Of a stretch of DNA of 64,000 nucleotides, positions 10,014 through 22,100 are shown in pieces. Source of the stretch: Isoetes taiwanensis (taxonomy: Eukaryota > Streptophyta > Lycopodiopsida > Isoetales > Isoetaceae); the NCBI GenBank assembly GCA_021234155.1, contig JAJEKV010000028.1:17350825-17414824 (forward strand), written 5' to 3'. The stretch's first letter is position 1, and every line of letters starts with the position of its first letter. The position numbers were made by a program, and so were the translations under genes. The notes beneath the pieces are model-generated. The model did no database searches, was not told the DNA's origin, and saw only the letters and a list, made by a program, of their open reading frames with translations.

Positions 10014-12220
10014 GTGATTTATGGTCATATTACTTTCTTTTGTTGATTTTAGTTTCTTTTTGTTGATCCTTTTGTTGATTCAGTTCATTACTGCCTGCAG
10101 ATCTCATGAAATACTAGTTGTGAAGGATTTTGAACGTTCTGTAGCAGCAGAAGAGTATGGCTCAGATGCATTTTATACTTGCTTGTTTTCTTATGTCTTT
10201 CTATTTATCTAGCATAGACTCCTTAGAAATGGACTGCTTAGAAACTGCCATAGATATTTCAGAGCCATCCTTTGGCCTGAACATATTCGAAGAATTTGGT
10301 GTGCATGCTGCTAATGTCTTGGATAATGGTTTTTTTTATCTTGATAAGTTGATCAATGAGTTTGAAAGTCAAGGACTTGAGAAGTTTGCTCAAGAAATAG
10401 AGGACAGTTCCTGGTTTCATGAAAACCAAGCTTGTGATGACAAGGACGAATTTCTGCCTTTGGATCTTGATCTGGTCAAGGAAGCAGAAGGAAGGGGCAG
10501 AGATGCATTTGCAAAGCTGACCATATGGGCTAGACTGCTGTTTGACAAATGGAGGGCTGCTTTTAATCATGACTGCTCAATACCATTGGAGGATATTCCA
10601 CTCAAAGAACTCTCTGTGATGCTAATGAAGTCCATCTTATAGGTTAAGAAGAGGAACGATCAAGTTTATCTGTCGGGAAGGTATAATTATAGATCTTTTT
10701 ATTCTTTAGTTTCCTTTGCATGCATTGAATATCTAATTTCTTTGATTTATGGTTGCAGTCTTAGCATGCTCTGTAGAACATTTGGCAGGATATTGAGGAA
10801 CAAATAGGAAGTATGAGTTTGTGAAAGTGGGATTGAAGAGCCTCCATTTAACATTCTAAAGGTTGATGTATTCAAGAAGAGTAAGCATGCATTTGTCATT
10901 GCTGTTAGAAGGTCCAGACTTGTTAGAGCAGCAGGGAAGAAAAAGAAGGTTCTTATGATTTCTTTTCGTGTAGAACAGGATATTCTAACAGATGTTGATC
11001 GCCAGGTATTTCATCCTAGGGGAGTTCAGAAGAGGTTGTGTTTTTACATCTGCTCCATGTTGATGCTGCCATGTCCATGCTTTTACAGCCTATTAATGAT
11101 GATGGAACATCTTGTGTGTATTCGTCAATGCTTAACGATCAGATGGACAAAAAGAGAGAAGCTGAACATGGAATGGGAGATAATAAAAAGCAACATTGTC
11201 TTTGTCCTACTGCACAGGTCAATGTGAAATTTCAGTTCTTTATCTGTTTTTATATTCTATATTAATTTTTTGCTATTTAAACAGCAAATTGCTGATAGTG
11301 GCTTAGTTTTAAATGCATCTACAAGTGCTAGTGATGTTGCTGCAAGTGGTACTGTAAATGAACAGGTTAGTAACTAGTTAGATTCAATTTATTGTTTGTT
11401 TTTTTCTCATTTATATCATTTTTCATTTGATGCATTCTGCAGGTTCATACTATTTGAAAAAAATGGTCGTTACATGTCAATTGCATTAGTAGGAGGCGCT
11501 GATAAGGAAAACGTACCGTTGAGTGAAGAGTATCTTGATTTTGTTGACAATGATATTGTGGATAAAGTGATGACATCAGATCCACTTGCAAGGAAATCTT
11601 TAGTGGGTGGAAACTTTAATGTGACCAAAGGAAATACAGTAACAAATATAGGTGGTTAGAGCTTTATGGGTGCAACATTTTCATCTTATGTTTTTGTGAC
11701 CTGTAGAAATCCTGCTGAAGTTGGCAATGTTTTCAGCCAGTTGATTGCTCTTCCAACTGAGGAAGATGAAAAAGGGCAACCATTCTGGATAGCAGGGTTA
11801 GTGACTAAATTCAAGATTCACTGGCTTGCTACGTGTGCGGTAAATGCCTTTAAGGGAAGGTAAAAGTTAGAAATGAGAAGTCAAGGAAAAGGAAAAAAGG
11901 CAAAGAAAGTGGGTTGTAGGGATGAGTTAATTTTCAAAGAAGTTAGTATATTGTATTTTGATTTCAAATTGAAATCTGATAACCATTTACATCAAAAGAC
12001 AATCAACTTGCTCAAGAGGGCTTGTAATTACGAGGAAGAAGATGAGGAAGGAAGCAGTGGTGGCAATGCTTCACCCTCTGTTGATAGTGACGAAGAAGAT
12101 AACTCAAGCACTTTCTCAAGTGATAGTGAAGCAAATGAAGGTGACGAGGATGGTGTAAACGTGCACGATGATGTGTTTGATCATTCTCTCATCACTCCTC
12201 ACACTTTTGCACATAACTAA
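10014..12220 (+). CDS. Putative multi-exon gene, product unresolved
   Basis: Several open stretches are separated by GT..AG-like borders (for example a TTGCAG acceptor near 10759, a donor near 10680, and CTGCAG near 11442). The longest, 10186-10642, is rich in acidic and aromatic residues and ends IPLKELSVMLMKSIL. The next holds LSMLCRTFGRILRN, EEPPFNILKVDVFKKSKHA, SRLVRAAGKKKKVL and a later QVFHPRGVQKRLCFY. The spacing loosely recalls DUF3504/Crypton-type tyrosine recombinase domains, but I see no certain catalytic set. Later pieces (11400-11870) are unrecognised. The end (11990-12220) is a low-complexity acidic tail (EEEDEEGSSGG, DSDEEDNSS). It could be a host gene or a domesticated or decayed element. 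Confidence 0.4.
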
Positions 12221-13478
12221 GTCTTTTGCAAATACTATAAATTTTACATGTGAATATGAAGATTTTATCTTTAATTTTTGGAAATCCTACAATTTTAGTT
12301 ACTACTTCACTTCTATTTTTGGCTACTAGTTATGTTCTCTTAAAACAGGAGTTCTCTCTAAAACCACACTCCAGGAAAATTTTAATTGTTTGAAAATTTG
12401 CTATATCCCATTGGAACCATGTGTCATCCCATGTGGACCCTAATCTATATTAACCTAAACTCTAACCCTAGTCCTCTTTTCCTAGCCCTAACACCCTGGG
12501 AACCTTCTTTGCACTCGAAACCCCGTTTCGAGCGTCGTTTGCTGTGGCATAGCCTAGTGCAGCAGCCCCCAGAGTGTGTGCACGACCTTGGAGTGAGGAC
12601 GGCTTCGACCACTTCGAGGATCATGGAGATGCCAGGAATGGGAGGGAGCGCTTCGGGAGCAGGTATTTGGAGTAGTGTTCATAGTAGTTCATCTGGAAGT
12701 TAGCACTCCAGATGAATCAGTATTTCGTATCTAGAGTAGAGCCATCCTAGAACCTTTATTCAATATCTTGAACCCTAATCAAGGAACCCTAACTGTAAGT
12801 TAGATATGTATGATTAGGTTAGATGTTATTCTGATGATTATCATGATATGATATTGAATGATGATGGTTGATCATGTTTGCTCCTCTTGTATTGGGAAGG
12901 GGGGTAGAGACCTAGCAGCCTTACTTAGTAATGCTCCTAGTTAGACCCTTTAGTTCCTATTATTATGCGGCATGTGCATAGGAACCCACCGGACTAAGGG
13001 GGCTATGATGTGACTCAGCACTACACAACGGGGCTAGAGGAGATACGGAGGGAGGGTCCCTCTGAATGTGGCTACTGGGGACCCCATAGCGGGCTAGGCT
13101 TATGGCCGGTCACTTCGTGTGGGCCAGGCATGGGTCCGACACCTCCTGGGGCAATGGTGTTGCCCTGCCTCTCAAGAGTTGCAGGTGTTGGCCTGGCTCT
13201 TGCTTTGGGGGGTAAGTCGGGGATGAATCGTGTGTCGCCATGATTCTCTAGCCGCCCGCGGAACTCTAGACCCTGGGAAGGGGAGATGCAACCCTTCCTG
13301 CCTCGACGGACCAGGGAGATGCAACCTGGAGTAGTCTCGATGGGTGATATCATGGGATTGCATATCCGGAAGGCTAGAGTCATGCCAGAGCCTGATCTAG
13401 CCCATCTGCAAAGTATGCATAGGAGGGGCGGATGGAGTGGTCAACCCTAGCCATTGTCTACAGCCAGCCCCGCCATTG
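12221..13478. other. Non-coding, LTR- or leader-like sequence
   Basis: No supported gene. Repeated CTAACCCTA/AACCCTAA phrases (12455-12800) and a G-rich section (12890-13250) resemble the leader or LTR of a retroelement in plus orientation. I could not find a second copy in the window to prove an LTR. It directly adjoins the truncated end of the gypsy pol on the other strand. Confidence 0.4.
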
Positions 13479-15031
13479 TTATGACTCAGTCTGCTCTATC
13501 TTGAGTGCTACTAGTTTATCCTTTTCGGGGTCCGGCAATGTGAGGACTGGTGCGGACGTTAAAGCATCCTTAAGCTTTTGAAAACTTCCCTGGACTTTTG
13601 CTTCCCAATGCTCCATCCAATCCTTCACCTTCTCGTGCTTTGTAAGATCGGTAAGAGGCGTTGCAATCTTTGCAAAATCCTTAACAAACTTACGGTAATA
13701 CCCTGCCAATCCTAAAAAACTTCGGACCTCTGAAACATTACCTGGGATTGGCCAATCCTTGACTGCCTCTATCTTTGCTGGGTCCATAGCGATTCCCTCT
13801 GCTGAAATGACATGTCCCAAATAGTCCACCTTCGGAGTGGCAAACTTGCACTTAGAGAACTTGGCAAAGAGCTGGTGACGTCTTAGCTTTTGTAGAGCCA
13901 ACCGAAGATGTTTCTCATGCTCCTCCAGGGTTTTACTATAGATGAGAATGTCGTCAAAGAAAATAACAACAAAATCATCCAAGTATTGTCGGAAGACATC
14001 ATTCATTAACCGCATAAAAGTTGCGGGGGCGTTAATTAATCCAAAAGGCATAACGGTAAACTCATAATGCCCATATCTAGTGCGAAAAGCAGACTTATAG
14101 ATGTCCTCCTCCTTAATTCTTATCTGGTGATACCCAGAGCGTAAATCAATCTTTGAGAAATACTTGGCCCCTTGTAACTGGTCCATAAGATCGTCTGCTC
14201 TCAGCAAGCGATTCTTGATCGTATGCTTATTGAGCTGCCGATAATCAATACACATCCTCAGGGAGCCATCTTTCTTCTTAACAAAAAGGATAGGAGCGCC
14301 AAAAGGCGAAACACTAGGTCGAATGAAGCCTAGGTTTAGTAACTCCTGAAGTTGCTTCTTAAGCTCTGCCAATTCAGGAGGACTCATACGGTACGGGGCC
14401 TTACTGGTAGGCTTAGTACCCGGTTCTAGAGCTATCTCACATTCTACCCCTCTGAACGGAGGAAGTTTCTGGATCTCATCGGGAAAGAGATCACTAAATT
14501 CCCTGAGAAGATCAGCAATGCCCTCTGGCAAGGCATCAACTACTTGCTTCTGTTTGGCATCCGACCCAATGGATGCAAGTCTGATGACGCAAAGAAGCTT
14601 ATCCTTGTGTACGGCCTTATTTAACTGCCTGATGGACATAGACTGTATAATGGGGTTTAAGGAATCACCTTTTATAGTTACGCGGCCTCCATTAGCTGCG
14701 TTGAAGGTAACCTCCCATTTCTCGCAGTCTATATTGGCCTTTGCAGATGTCAAGAATTCCATACCAACAATCAGATCATATTTGCCAATGTCCATTAACT
14801 CGGCACCCAATGCAACTGGTGCACCTGGCAGCTGCATTTTAAGGTTAATGCGACGGCCATGAGTATGTCTGATTTTTCCACTAGCTAAAGTGACAGGTTT
14901 CGGTCGGGACCTCAAAGTCTCAAGCTGCAATACCTGGGCCATTCTAGGAGAAGCAAAATTATGTGTACTCCCCGTATCCATAAGAATTATGAAAGGCTTA
15001 CTGTCTACTTGACCTATAGTGGAAATAACGG
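13479..15031 (-). CDS. Gypsy protease-reverse transcriptase, 3'-truncated
   Basis: The protease opens with [13 protein letters not shown], whose DTG is the catalytic triad of retroelement aspartic proteases. The RT follows, with [52 protein letters not shown] and the catalytic [10 protein letters not shown] (YXDD variant FFDD). Then come [11 protein letters not shown] and [19 protein letters not shown]. The open frame from the ATG at 14981 is 500 residues, but coding continues upstream into Gag with a one-frame slip near 15030. It ends before RNase H, so it cannot support integration on its own. Confidence 0.9.
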
Positions 15032-16341
15032 CGAGATAACGGCAGGCTGACTTTCAGCATTGCCAGTTTCTATAGCTGCAAGGATATGGGACGCACCGTG
15101 AATATACTCGGGAGCCTCCTCCTCGACAGGTAGTGTAGACTCGAGATCATCCCAATCAAGGTCGGCCATGGCGAGCTGGGCAGTCTGCGTGACATAAGGG
15201 CAATTCTGCATGAAGTGCCTGGGCCGCATACACCTGTAACATGCCTTATCTCTGCGGAGCTGCTCTCGGGCCTCTTTGGGAATAGACTGTAAGAGGTTCC
15301 GAACTTCCTTACCGACATTGTTCGGTTTGTTGGGCATGTTGAAGGTGACTTTCTTTTCCTGGCGGCCGGAAGAGTTCTGCTGAGAGGGCCCAGGACTTGG
15401 TGAGCGGGGCTTGTAAGGTGTGCACGGACGGGGCTGAGAATAAGTGGCAGGACGCTGGTACTGGTTTCTTGGTGTGTCCTCCTCCAGGCTCAATGCCTTA
15501 GCCTCAACCATTCGTTTAATTGATAGGGCCAACCCTTCAATATAGCCCTCCACCGCCCTCTTTTCATTCATACCTGGTACATACAGCCTCAAGCGCATGA
15601 ATTCATCTGTGTAGGCCTGAACTAACATACCCTTCTGCTCTAACCTATAAAAAGTTTGAATCTGCTGGCATTTGTGCGCAGGGGCACGTAATGCGACTTA
15701 AAAGCTTTGGCAAACTTTTTGAACTTGCATCTGCTTCTGTCCAGATGCTTGGCTCTGGCATAGCCCTTCCACCAAATACGAGCGGCCCCGGTAAGGTTTG
15801 TGGTAGCAACTTTTCCTGTATCTTTTTCCGTCATGCCATAGGATTTCCCAAACTCCTTCATCTCGTCCAACCAGGACTCTGCATTCTAGCCGCCTCTAGA
15901 TTTCCCATCAAACTGGGCCAATTTCCTGTTTTTCCATATACTGGTTATGGCCGTGTCAACCGTCTTACGGTACTCCTTGTCCCGGCGCTTTGCAGGGCCC
16001 CCAGATGACATAGACGACTCCGAAGACAGAGAAGTGGCTGATTGTGAGGATGCGGCGCTATCCGTAGACGAGCTTCGTCGACGTTTGGAATGGTGCCTCT
16101 TTTGTGCGGGTACAGGGCCTGGTTCTGGTACAGGTGGCTGCTGTGGTGGTGGACTTGGTGGTAATGGAGGTAACTCCAGTCCGTCCTCCTGTACGTGCCG
16201 TGGTGGGTTGGCATTTAACACATAAGCTTGGAGCTCTACTAACTGCCGCTTCATCAACATGAGTTCCTGCTCAGGTGTTAATCTGCTAGCATTCGAGGGT
16301 GTCTGCCATGAGGCGTTACATGCACCGTCTATATTGACCAT
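15014..16341 (-). CDS. Gypsy Gag polyprotein, frame-broken
   Basis: The start [15 protein letters not shown] is followed by a proline-rich stretch and a basic, serine-rich stretch. The retrotransposon Gag core follows ([18 protein letters not shown], then [18 protein letters not shown] and [20 protein letters not shown]). A zinc knuckle, [14 protein letters not shown], matches CX2CX4HX4C and would bind genomic RNA. There are two breaks: a stop after FDGKSRGG near 15888 and another near 15635. If these are true, Gag is not made. Gag would form the cytoplasmic particle in which reverse transcription happens. Confidence 0.85.
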
Positions 16342-16519
16342 AAGAAGGTATAAGGAGAATTATTGGGATACCACGTGTCACAAAAAAGATCATTTTAAGT
16401 AGTGCTAGGAAATAATAATAAAGACAATACAAGAGAATGGAAGGAAAGATCTCTATTATAAGCAGAGTTTCATTAAAGTTGAAATTCTGAAGACAAGTTG
16501 GAATAATTTTTATATAGTA

Positions 16520-16675
16520 TACTTGGAGGGTTATGTATACCTCAATACTTATAGTATGGTTATGTGTATTACATAAGGTTATGTATACATGTGTATACTA
16601 GTATACCTCAATACTTATAGTACGGTTATGTGTACTACAAAAGGTTATGTATACCTGTTGTATACTAACACAACC
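16520..16675. repeat. Two-unit tandem repeat
   Basis: A unit of about 64 bp, containing TATACCTCAATACTTATAGTA followed by GGTTATGTGTA and AAGGTTATGTATAC, occurs twice in tandem (starting near 16538 and 16602). It lies between the gypsy element and the small-protein cluster. Confidence 0.7.
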
Positions 16676-16715
16676 AGATTACAATAAGATAACAAGTACT
16701 ATTATTCTTCTACTA

Positions 16716-16920
16716 TTACTCTGAATGATCAGAACTAGCAGAAGGCGCTCCAGAGATCCTTTCGATCATGAACATTTGATACTCTCTATTCCATAGGAGA
16801 TGGATGATAACATCGACGGGATCAGGATAATGGCGAGGATTGAGAGCAACGATGGTGAGCCCGGTCTTCAAGCGGTATATCTCGGCTTTCGCGGCACCCC
16901 TTGATGTCCTCGTGATTCAT
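16716..16920 (-). pseudogene. Small-protein family copy 1, frameshifted
   Basis: On the minus strand it begins MNHEDIKGCRESRDIPLED and, after a frame change, ends YPDPVDVIIHLLW, NREYQMFMIERIS and an acidic tail before the stop at 16716. Both halves align with the copies at 17272 and 56201: M-N/S-H/Y-x-D-L/I-x-x-C at the start and V/I-I-H-L-x-W in the middle. The family is not recognised. One indel separates the halves, and it may be real or a base-calling error. Confidence 0.65.
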
Positions 16921-17009
16921 CTTGCAAGTGATAGAATCACGTTCAAGACCGAAATCGTCATAGCTAGACGGAGGCCAATGTTGCTGCACTCGGCAATTTG
17001 ATGTATATT

Positions 17010-17125
17010 TATACCCACCAAAATTATTGATGGTATATACCCACCAAAATTATTGATGGTATATACTCACCAAAATTATTGATAGTATATACATAGAAAT
17101 TATTGGATCATATACATGTATGGTA
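17010..17125. repeat. Tandem repeat upstream of a small-protein gene
   Basis: About 26-bp units of the form CCACCAAAATTATTGATGG plus TATATA occur three times and then decay, ending about 60 bp before the TATA box at 17178. It may be a promoter-proximal repeat. Confidence 0.75.
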
Positions 17126-17177
17126 CTCGTATAATGGCAATGAACACCAATAATTCACATCAATAATTTTACTTCAC

Positions 17178-17185
17178 TATAAAAG
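17178..17185 (+). promoter_or_regulatory. TATA box of the small-protein gene
   Basis: TATAAAAG lies in a block (CAATAATTTTAC.TCACTATAAAAG) duplicated almost exactly at 17671-17700 ahead of the next copy. It sits 94 bp before the conserved start codon at 17272. The preserved block before both copies supports a promoter role. Confidence 0.6.
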
Positions 17186-17271
17186 CAGCTCCATTCGGTG
17201 GTAGAGGTCATTCATCTCCCATGGCTTCCTTGCCTGATCGTCCGGAGAACATCCGAACCATCAAGTGCTAC

Positions 17272-17463
17272 ATGAGCTACAATGATCTGTATGATTGCGC
17301 GATAAAGAGTGTCAAACTTGATCCATGGCTGCAATCCAAAGCAGATGGTCCTGCGAGTGCTTGCAGGAAGCTCACTCGTGTTGTGATCCACCTATATTGG
17401 CTTCCTGATCAGGAGATCTATGAGCTGAATGCCATCACCTCAGCAGGTGTTGATGATGAGTGA
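17272..17463 (+). CDS. Small-protein family copy 2, intact, 63 residues
   Basis: An unrecognised protein, MSYNDLYDC at the start and YELNAITSAGVDDE at the end. The middle has LTRVVIHLYWLPDQE. An ATG at 17221 would add 17 residues, but I chose 17272: all four copies in this window conserve sequence from this Met onward (MSY/MNH..DL), while the sequence upstream of it in the 17782 copy contains a stop. It has no signal peptide and no transmembrane segment, one Cys, and an acidic end. It has its own TATA box and no intron. Relatives lie on both sides and one is inside element B, so it is probably transposon cargo. Function unknown. Confidence 0.65.
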   Translation: MSYNDLYDCAIKSVKLDPWLQSKADGPASACRKLTRVVIHLYWLPDQEIYELNAITSAGVDDE

Positions 17464-17469
17464 ATCAGT

Positions 17470-17560
17470 GATGACCTGTATACCTGTTAAGGATATAATA
17501 ATATAAGCACTTATGATTTGTGTATCTGTTAAGGATATAATAATATAAGCATAGTGAATA
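17470..17560. repeat. 36-bp tandem duplication after the small-protein gene
   Basis: The phrase CTGTTAAGGATATAATAATA with TAAGCA occurs twice in direct succession just after the stop codon, in what would be the 3' untranslated region. Confidence 0.7.
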
Positions 17561-17687
17561 TTAGTTGATGTATAGAATCTGAGTAATTAAATATTTCATA
17601 CTTGTAATGCAGTACATGATACTTGTACACGCTCAATAATGGCGCTCTGATCTACCCCAATTATTCACATCAATAATTTTACCTCAC

Positions 17688-17695
17688 TATAAAAG
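17688..17695 (+). promoter_or_regulatory. Duplicated TATA box of copy 3
   Basis: TATAAAAG in a roughly 75-bp block nearly identical to that ahead of the 17272 copy, 94 bp before the conserved start at 17782, the same spacing as in copy 2. Confidence 0.55.
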
Positions 17696-17781
17696 CAGCT
17701 CCATTCGGGCTAGAGGTCATTCATCTCCCATGGATTATTAGCCTTCTTCACGTTCACCACATCGGTATGATGAAGTGCTCA

Positions 17782-17973
17782 ATGAGCTACATCGATCTTG
17801 TGGGTTCGCGGTGATAGGGCATTCTTCTTGATCCCTACATGCAATCCAAAGCCAATGGTGTTGAGATTCGTTGCCCCGGGCTGATTCGTGTTATGATCCA
17901 CCTCATTTGGCTTCCCGAGCGCAATAGCTATGAGATAAGTGGGATCACCACAACAGATAATGATGATGAGTGA
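17782..17973 (+). pseudogene. Small-protein family copy 3, two in-frame stops
   Basis: It has exactly the same length as the intact copy (192 bp including stop) and aligns from MSYIDLVG to the end: LIRVMIHLIWLPERN, then YEISGITT and DNDDE. Codons 11 and 12 read TGA TAG. Reading one frame over across that section restores similarity (CGFAVIGHS against YDCAIKSV), so a pair of compensating indels explains the stops. It is a recent tandem duplicate. Confidence 0.7.
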
Positions 17974-18131
17974 ATCACCATATAAGCACTTCTGACCATC
18001 TTATCTATGAATCATGTATGCATTTATATATTAAAGATGTAAGCAGTTATATATGATCTACATTATAGTAATATACAAGATCTTATATATTAAGATGAAA
18101 GATATGTATTACAAGTACAAGATCTCATGTA

Positions 18132-18706
18132 TTAAGATGAACAATGTGCTATGTCTTTCCACATGTCTACAATATATTTCGGAATTTGGATTGTTTTCGG
18201 CCTCTTGCCATTGGCATCCCAAGCATAATGAATAGCATCTAAATTCTCGTACCTTGAAGGATCGGAAGGATTAGGCCGCCAACGCTTAGTTAAGCAGTCC
18301 TTTAGTCCCCTCCAGTAGGCTTCCACCACGATACAAAAATATGGCCAAAATATGTAGATTCTGGATCAAGAACAGCATTCTCCTCTGCATATCCTAACCA
18401 AGTGGCAGTGTTATCATCTCCAGGTCAGACTAGAACAAACATACCCTTTGTCACATGTACGTGAGGATCAAACTCTTCAAGAGGCAACACTGGACGGCCA
18501 TCTGACGGGCCACAATAAGATGGTAAAGGTCGCGTGACCAAGGCAGATACGTCGACCTCTGGAGCAAATGCTGTTTGTTCTAGAGGAGCTTGTCTTGTTT
18601 GTGGCCAAAATGCATCATTTTCAGGACGTCCTGGAGCAACATCCTCCAAAGAGATAAGAAGCTGGCTCCAATACTCAACACTTGCCGTGTATTGCCTTGC
18701 AAACAA
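18132..18706 (-). pseudogene. C-terminal fragment of an element B-type transposase
   Basis: Minus-strand pieces: a proline-rich stretch, then FGHIFVSWWKPTG, then DCLTKRWRPNPSDPSRYE and PKTIQIPKYIVDMWKD. The end of the transposase in element B has VEWWCPRHQL, DCWTKRWRRNPSDPDLW and a matching end near 44617-44864. The shared V.WW.P and DC.TKRWR.NPSDP blocks show common descent. The N-terminal part is absent: unrelated sequence starting with an element A terminus begins at 18808. With the three small-protein copies next to it, 16.4-18.8 kb looks like a remnant of a second element B-type transposon. Confidence 0.6.
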
Positions 18707-19124
18707 GCTACTTTCTTGATTCTTACATATGTCTTTCCAGCTTTTGCTTAATTACCACGCAGATGTTGCATTTAGAGAAGGCTGTATTTTTTGAAATGCT
18801 AACATCTGGGTAAAAGCACGAAAGGGTGTACGTACATCGTACTGAATTGAAGGACGAATTTGTGCTTTTTTGGGGTACATTTTAGATGTACATCAAGATA
18901 CTATGGTTTGTCATTTTGTGTCAGATATGCAATGATTGCAAGATCATCCCTGACATTCCCCCCGAAATTCTTGGTTAACTACCGAACCACCGAACCAATT
19001 CGAATGGATCCGTCCCTCCCTTTCCGAAATTCCCCCCTTTCACAGGACGAACACCGAACGAATTCCAGAAGCAAACACATGCCAATTGAATCTACAAGAA
19101 ATACAAATCAATTTCAATCTGTTC

Positions 19125-22100
19125 ATGGAGGGTGAGAATTCCAATGGAAGTGATGGTTCTAAGCGTAAGTATGCCGACATTGGCGGTGTTATGCCACAAA
19201 ACAAATAAAGCGGTGTGTTGACAATTGTCGGTAGATTGCATCCTCGATTCTTTGGCAAACGCTTCGTCCCGGATCAAAGATTAGTTTTTGTGATCGTTTG
19301 TTGCAAGATGACAGGCTTTTCTGTTTTTCGAACTGTAATTGGAAATCCTTCGAAGTTATTGTTATGAAATCAATGATCGAAACTTGAAAGATGGGCTTCA
19401 AGAAGTAAAAGTCCGCTAATAGCAAAGATAAATTGGTCGCAAAACATTCCTTTGTAATATCAATGATTGTTGGAAAAAAGGAGATATAAACAACAATGTA
19501 TCTTCAAAATTGCTAAAGATACTGACCAAGAAATTTATCCAAAGTCGCAGCAAGAAGGAAGATAATGTCATTAAGTGGAGCAAATGTATGGGCTTTGGCG
19601 GGGAAGGATGCCAAGATCAAATAGAATCGATGATTCAATCAAATGTCGAGTTAAGTGAATTTTGGCTTGACAATACCAAAGTTTCACCAAAGGTTAGAGA
19701 TGTCATGAAGAGGAGAACACAAGCAATACAATACCTTGATATCTCACAGGTTTGCTCTTGTAATTGAATCAATTCAGTTTTGGAGATTATGTTTTCTTCC
19801 AAAATTCTTTCATGACTTTCTTCTATACATTCTAGTTCTGTTCCGAGTGACCTGTTAATGAATACACATGGTTTTCATGAAATGTATTGCATTTTACATT
19901 GTTTACATTTATACATTGTTTACATATAGCAGAAATCTTGCAGTGATGTGCTATTAGGTACTTTTTAGATGTACATCCATTAACACTTACATGTCCATGC
20001 AGCTGCATTTACATGTACTTGAATATCAAAATTACATCATTTTATATTTTAGTGTACTTTCAGGTAATGAAGCCAAACAAATCTGACATATGTATATTAG
20101 TTGTACTAATATTGTAACATTAATGTGATGTACTAATATTGGAACATTAATTAGATGTACACTGGATGTACATTGGATGTACATTGGATGTCTGATAATG
20201 CATCGATGGAACTGTTGGTCGCATTAGATGTCTTGATGTACATTAGATGTACATTAGATGTACAATAATGCATCGGTGGAACCTGTTGGATGGACATTTT
20301 ATGTACATAGACCATACATTAATTGTACAATAGTATAGTTCAATACTCTTTTGGCATCCGGTTGCCGACATCATTTTGCTAACATGGTCTTTAATGCTTT
20401 TGTTATTGCGATGCGAGCTTTATCAACGGTTTGTATATCGTAATCCCGATACAAAATTAACCTTGACGGTTCGAGTATCCAAACCTGATTGCATAAGGAA
20501 ATTGAAGGAGAGAAACACATGTTGTTGTGTCAAACATGAGCAAGCGATCTGTACGTAAAGGCCTTCAATGATATGAGGAGATCCCTACATGTTAATTGCA
20601 CTTCTGTCACTGCGGTGTCTGTGCATCCCAAAGAAAACAATGGAGTATGTCAAGCAAACAAGAAGACTTTTGATAATGTTAGTATCTTGTGGAGGTCAAC
20701 AGTTTATGAAATTTGTGACGGATGAATGGCATAAACTAAAATGCATCAAAGGCGAATGTGATGAATGTGGAGTGAAGAAATTCGACATCTGTCCAAACGA
20801 GGAAGATGGAATTCAGAATGTGGACTGGCAAGTATATGCATATGTCAATGAGCCATCCAAAAAGGTACATCCGTAAGGCTTAGATTAGTTGATCGGAATG
20901 ACAAAGCATCTGTTTTGTTAAAGAACATGAAAAATCAGCTTGCTAAGTTTACAGATCATAACTTTACAGCACACTGGCAGAGCAAACAGTTTAAAAGATG
21001 TGTTGAGAAACTCCCGGATAATAGTGTGTTGTCTCACTTTTTGTTGACTTTGAAGAACTACACATTGAAACCAGGGACAGAAGTGCAATCCGAGCATTGG
21101 AATCCTGATCAAATTAGTATTTTGGTCCATATTTCAATGATGAAAATAGAAGGTAAGCTTAAAAAAACAGTGCATTTCTATGTTTCAGATGACAGAAAGC
21201 ATGACACTCATTTTGTGCAACATGGTTTTAAATTACATTTGGGGTGGCTTAAGAATAATGGAGGTGGACACATAAACCTTCATTATGTGTGGTCGGATGG
21301 TTGTGCATCTCAATTCAAATCTGCACGGGCATGGTATGGAATCTGTAGATACCATGTTGAAAATAAAATTCGAGTGATATGGAATTTCTTTGGATCCGCC
21401 ATGGGAAAGGCACACATGATGGCGATGGCGGGCTGGTATAGCAAAGTTGTGGCTTGAGAGCGAAAGCAGAAAAACAAAATGGCATGCCGGTGATAAAAAG
21501 TGTAAACGGCTTGTGCAGTTTTAAGGGCCAAGGAATCGGATTGTGAAAGGGTGTTTTGGGAGGTTGGAAAAACAGATGTGAACAGGCAGCAAGCATTCAA
21601 TTGCAAGACTTTACCTGGTACTCAGCAGATACATTCTGTGTCAACTATAAACCCAGCAGATCCAACAAAGTTGCTATGCAGACCACTCTCGTGCTTTTGT
21701 GATGCTTGCATTAACTTCAATTGGTTGAATTGTGAGAACATTAAACATTGTGGAGAATGGTCTCTAAAAAGTTTGGAGCCCACAGATCATATTGCCTCTT
21801 GTGGTGAAGCTGAAAATGATGTGGATGTTTTGTATGCAGAAGACGAGGCTGGTTTAGATGACACTGTAGGAGTTTCAGATGTATTTGTGTCTTTTGCAGC
21901 ACCAGACAATGTGGAAGGTGTTTCATACTATGTTATCATGTGCACCAGGGGAAAAGCATGCATTGGAAGAAGATTCAATTGATGACTATGGAAATGATTA
22001 CTCTGGGGCACTAGTGTCATTTAAGGACAATATTATGAACTAATCCCGGTCTGCCACAATAAGTATAAACCGCTTCCTACTAAGAATGTTTTGGTACTGC

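Larger units (their letters stand above)
13479..16341 (-). mobile_element. Truncated Ty3/gypsy retrotransposon (gag-PR-RT only)
   Basis: The gag, protease and reverse transcriptase regions are in order on the minus strand. Ribonuclease H and integrase are missing: coding stops just after the RT connection region, in [17 protein letters not shown], and unrelated sequence follows. No pair of LTRs is visible, so the element is deleted or the flanks were replaced. Few frame breaks suggest it is fairly young or well assembled. Confidence 0.85.

Noticed and set aside
13072-13383. Proline/glycine-rich frames downstream of the gypsy element
   Set aside because: Overlapping frames on both strands in G-rich sequence, no family resemblance.
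12380-13470. 3' LTR of the gypsy element at 13479-16341
   Set aside because: No second copy is present on the other side of the element, so an LTR pair cannot be shown; the orientation of leader-like words is also opposite.
16538-17560. CRISPR-like or satellite array around the small-protein genes
   Set aside because: Only two or three tandem units each, without spacers of constant length, in a eukaryotic context.
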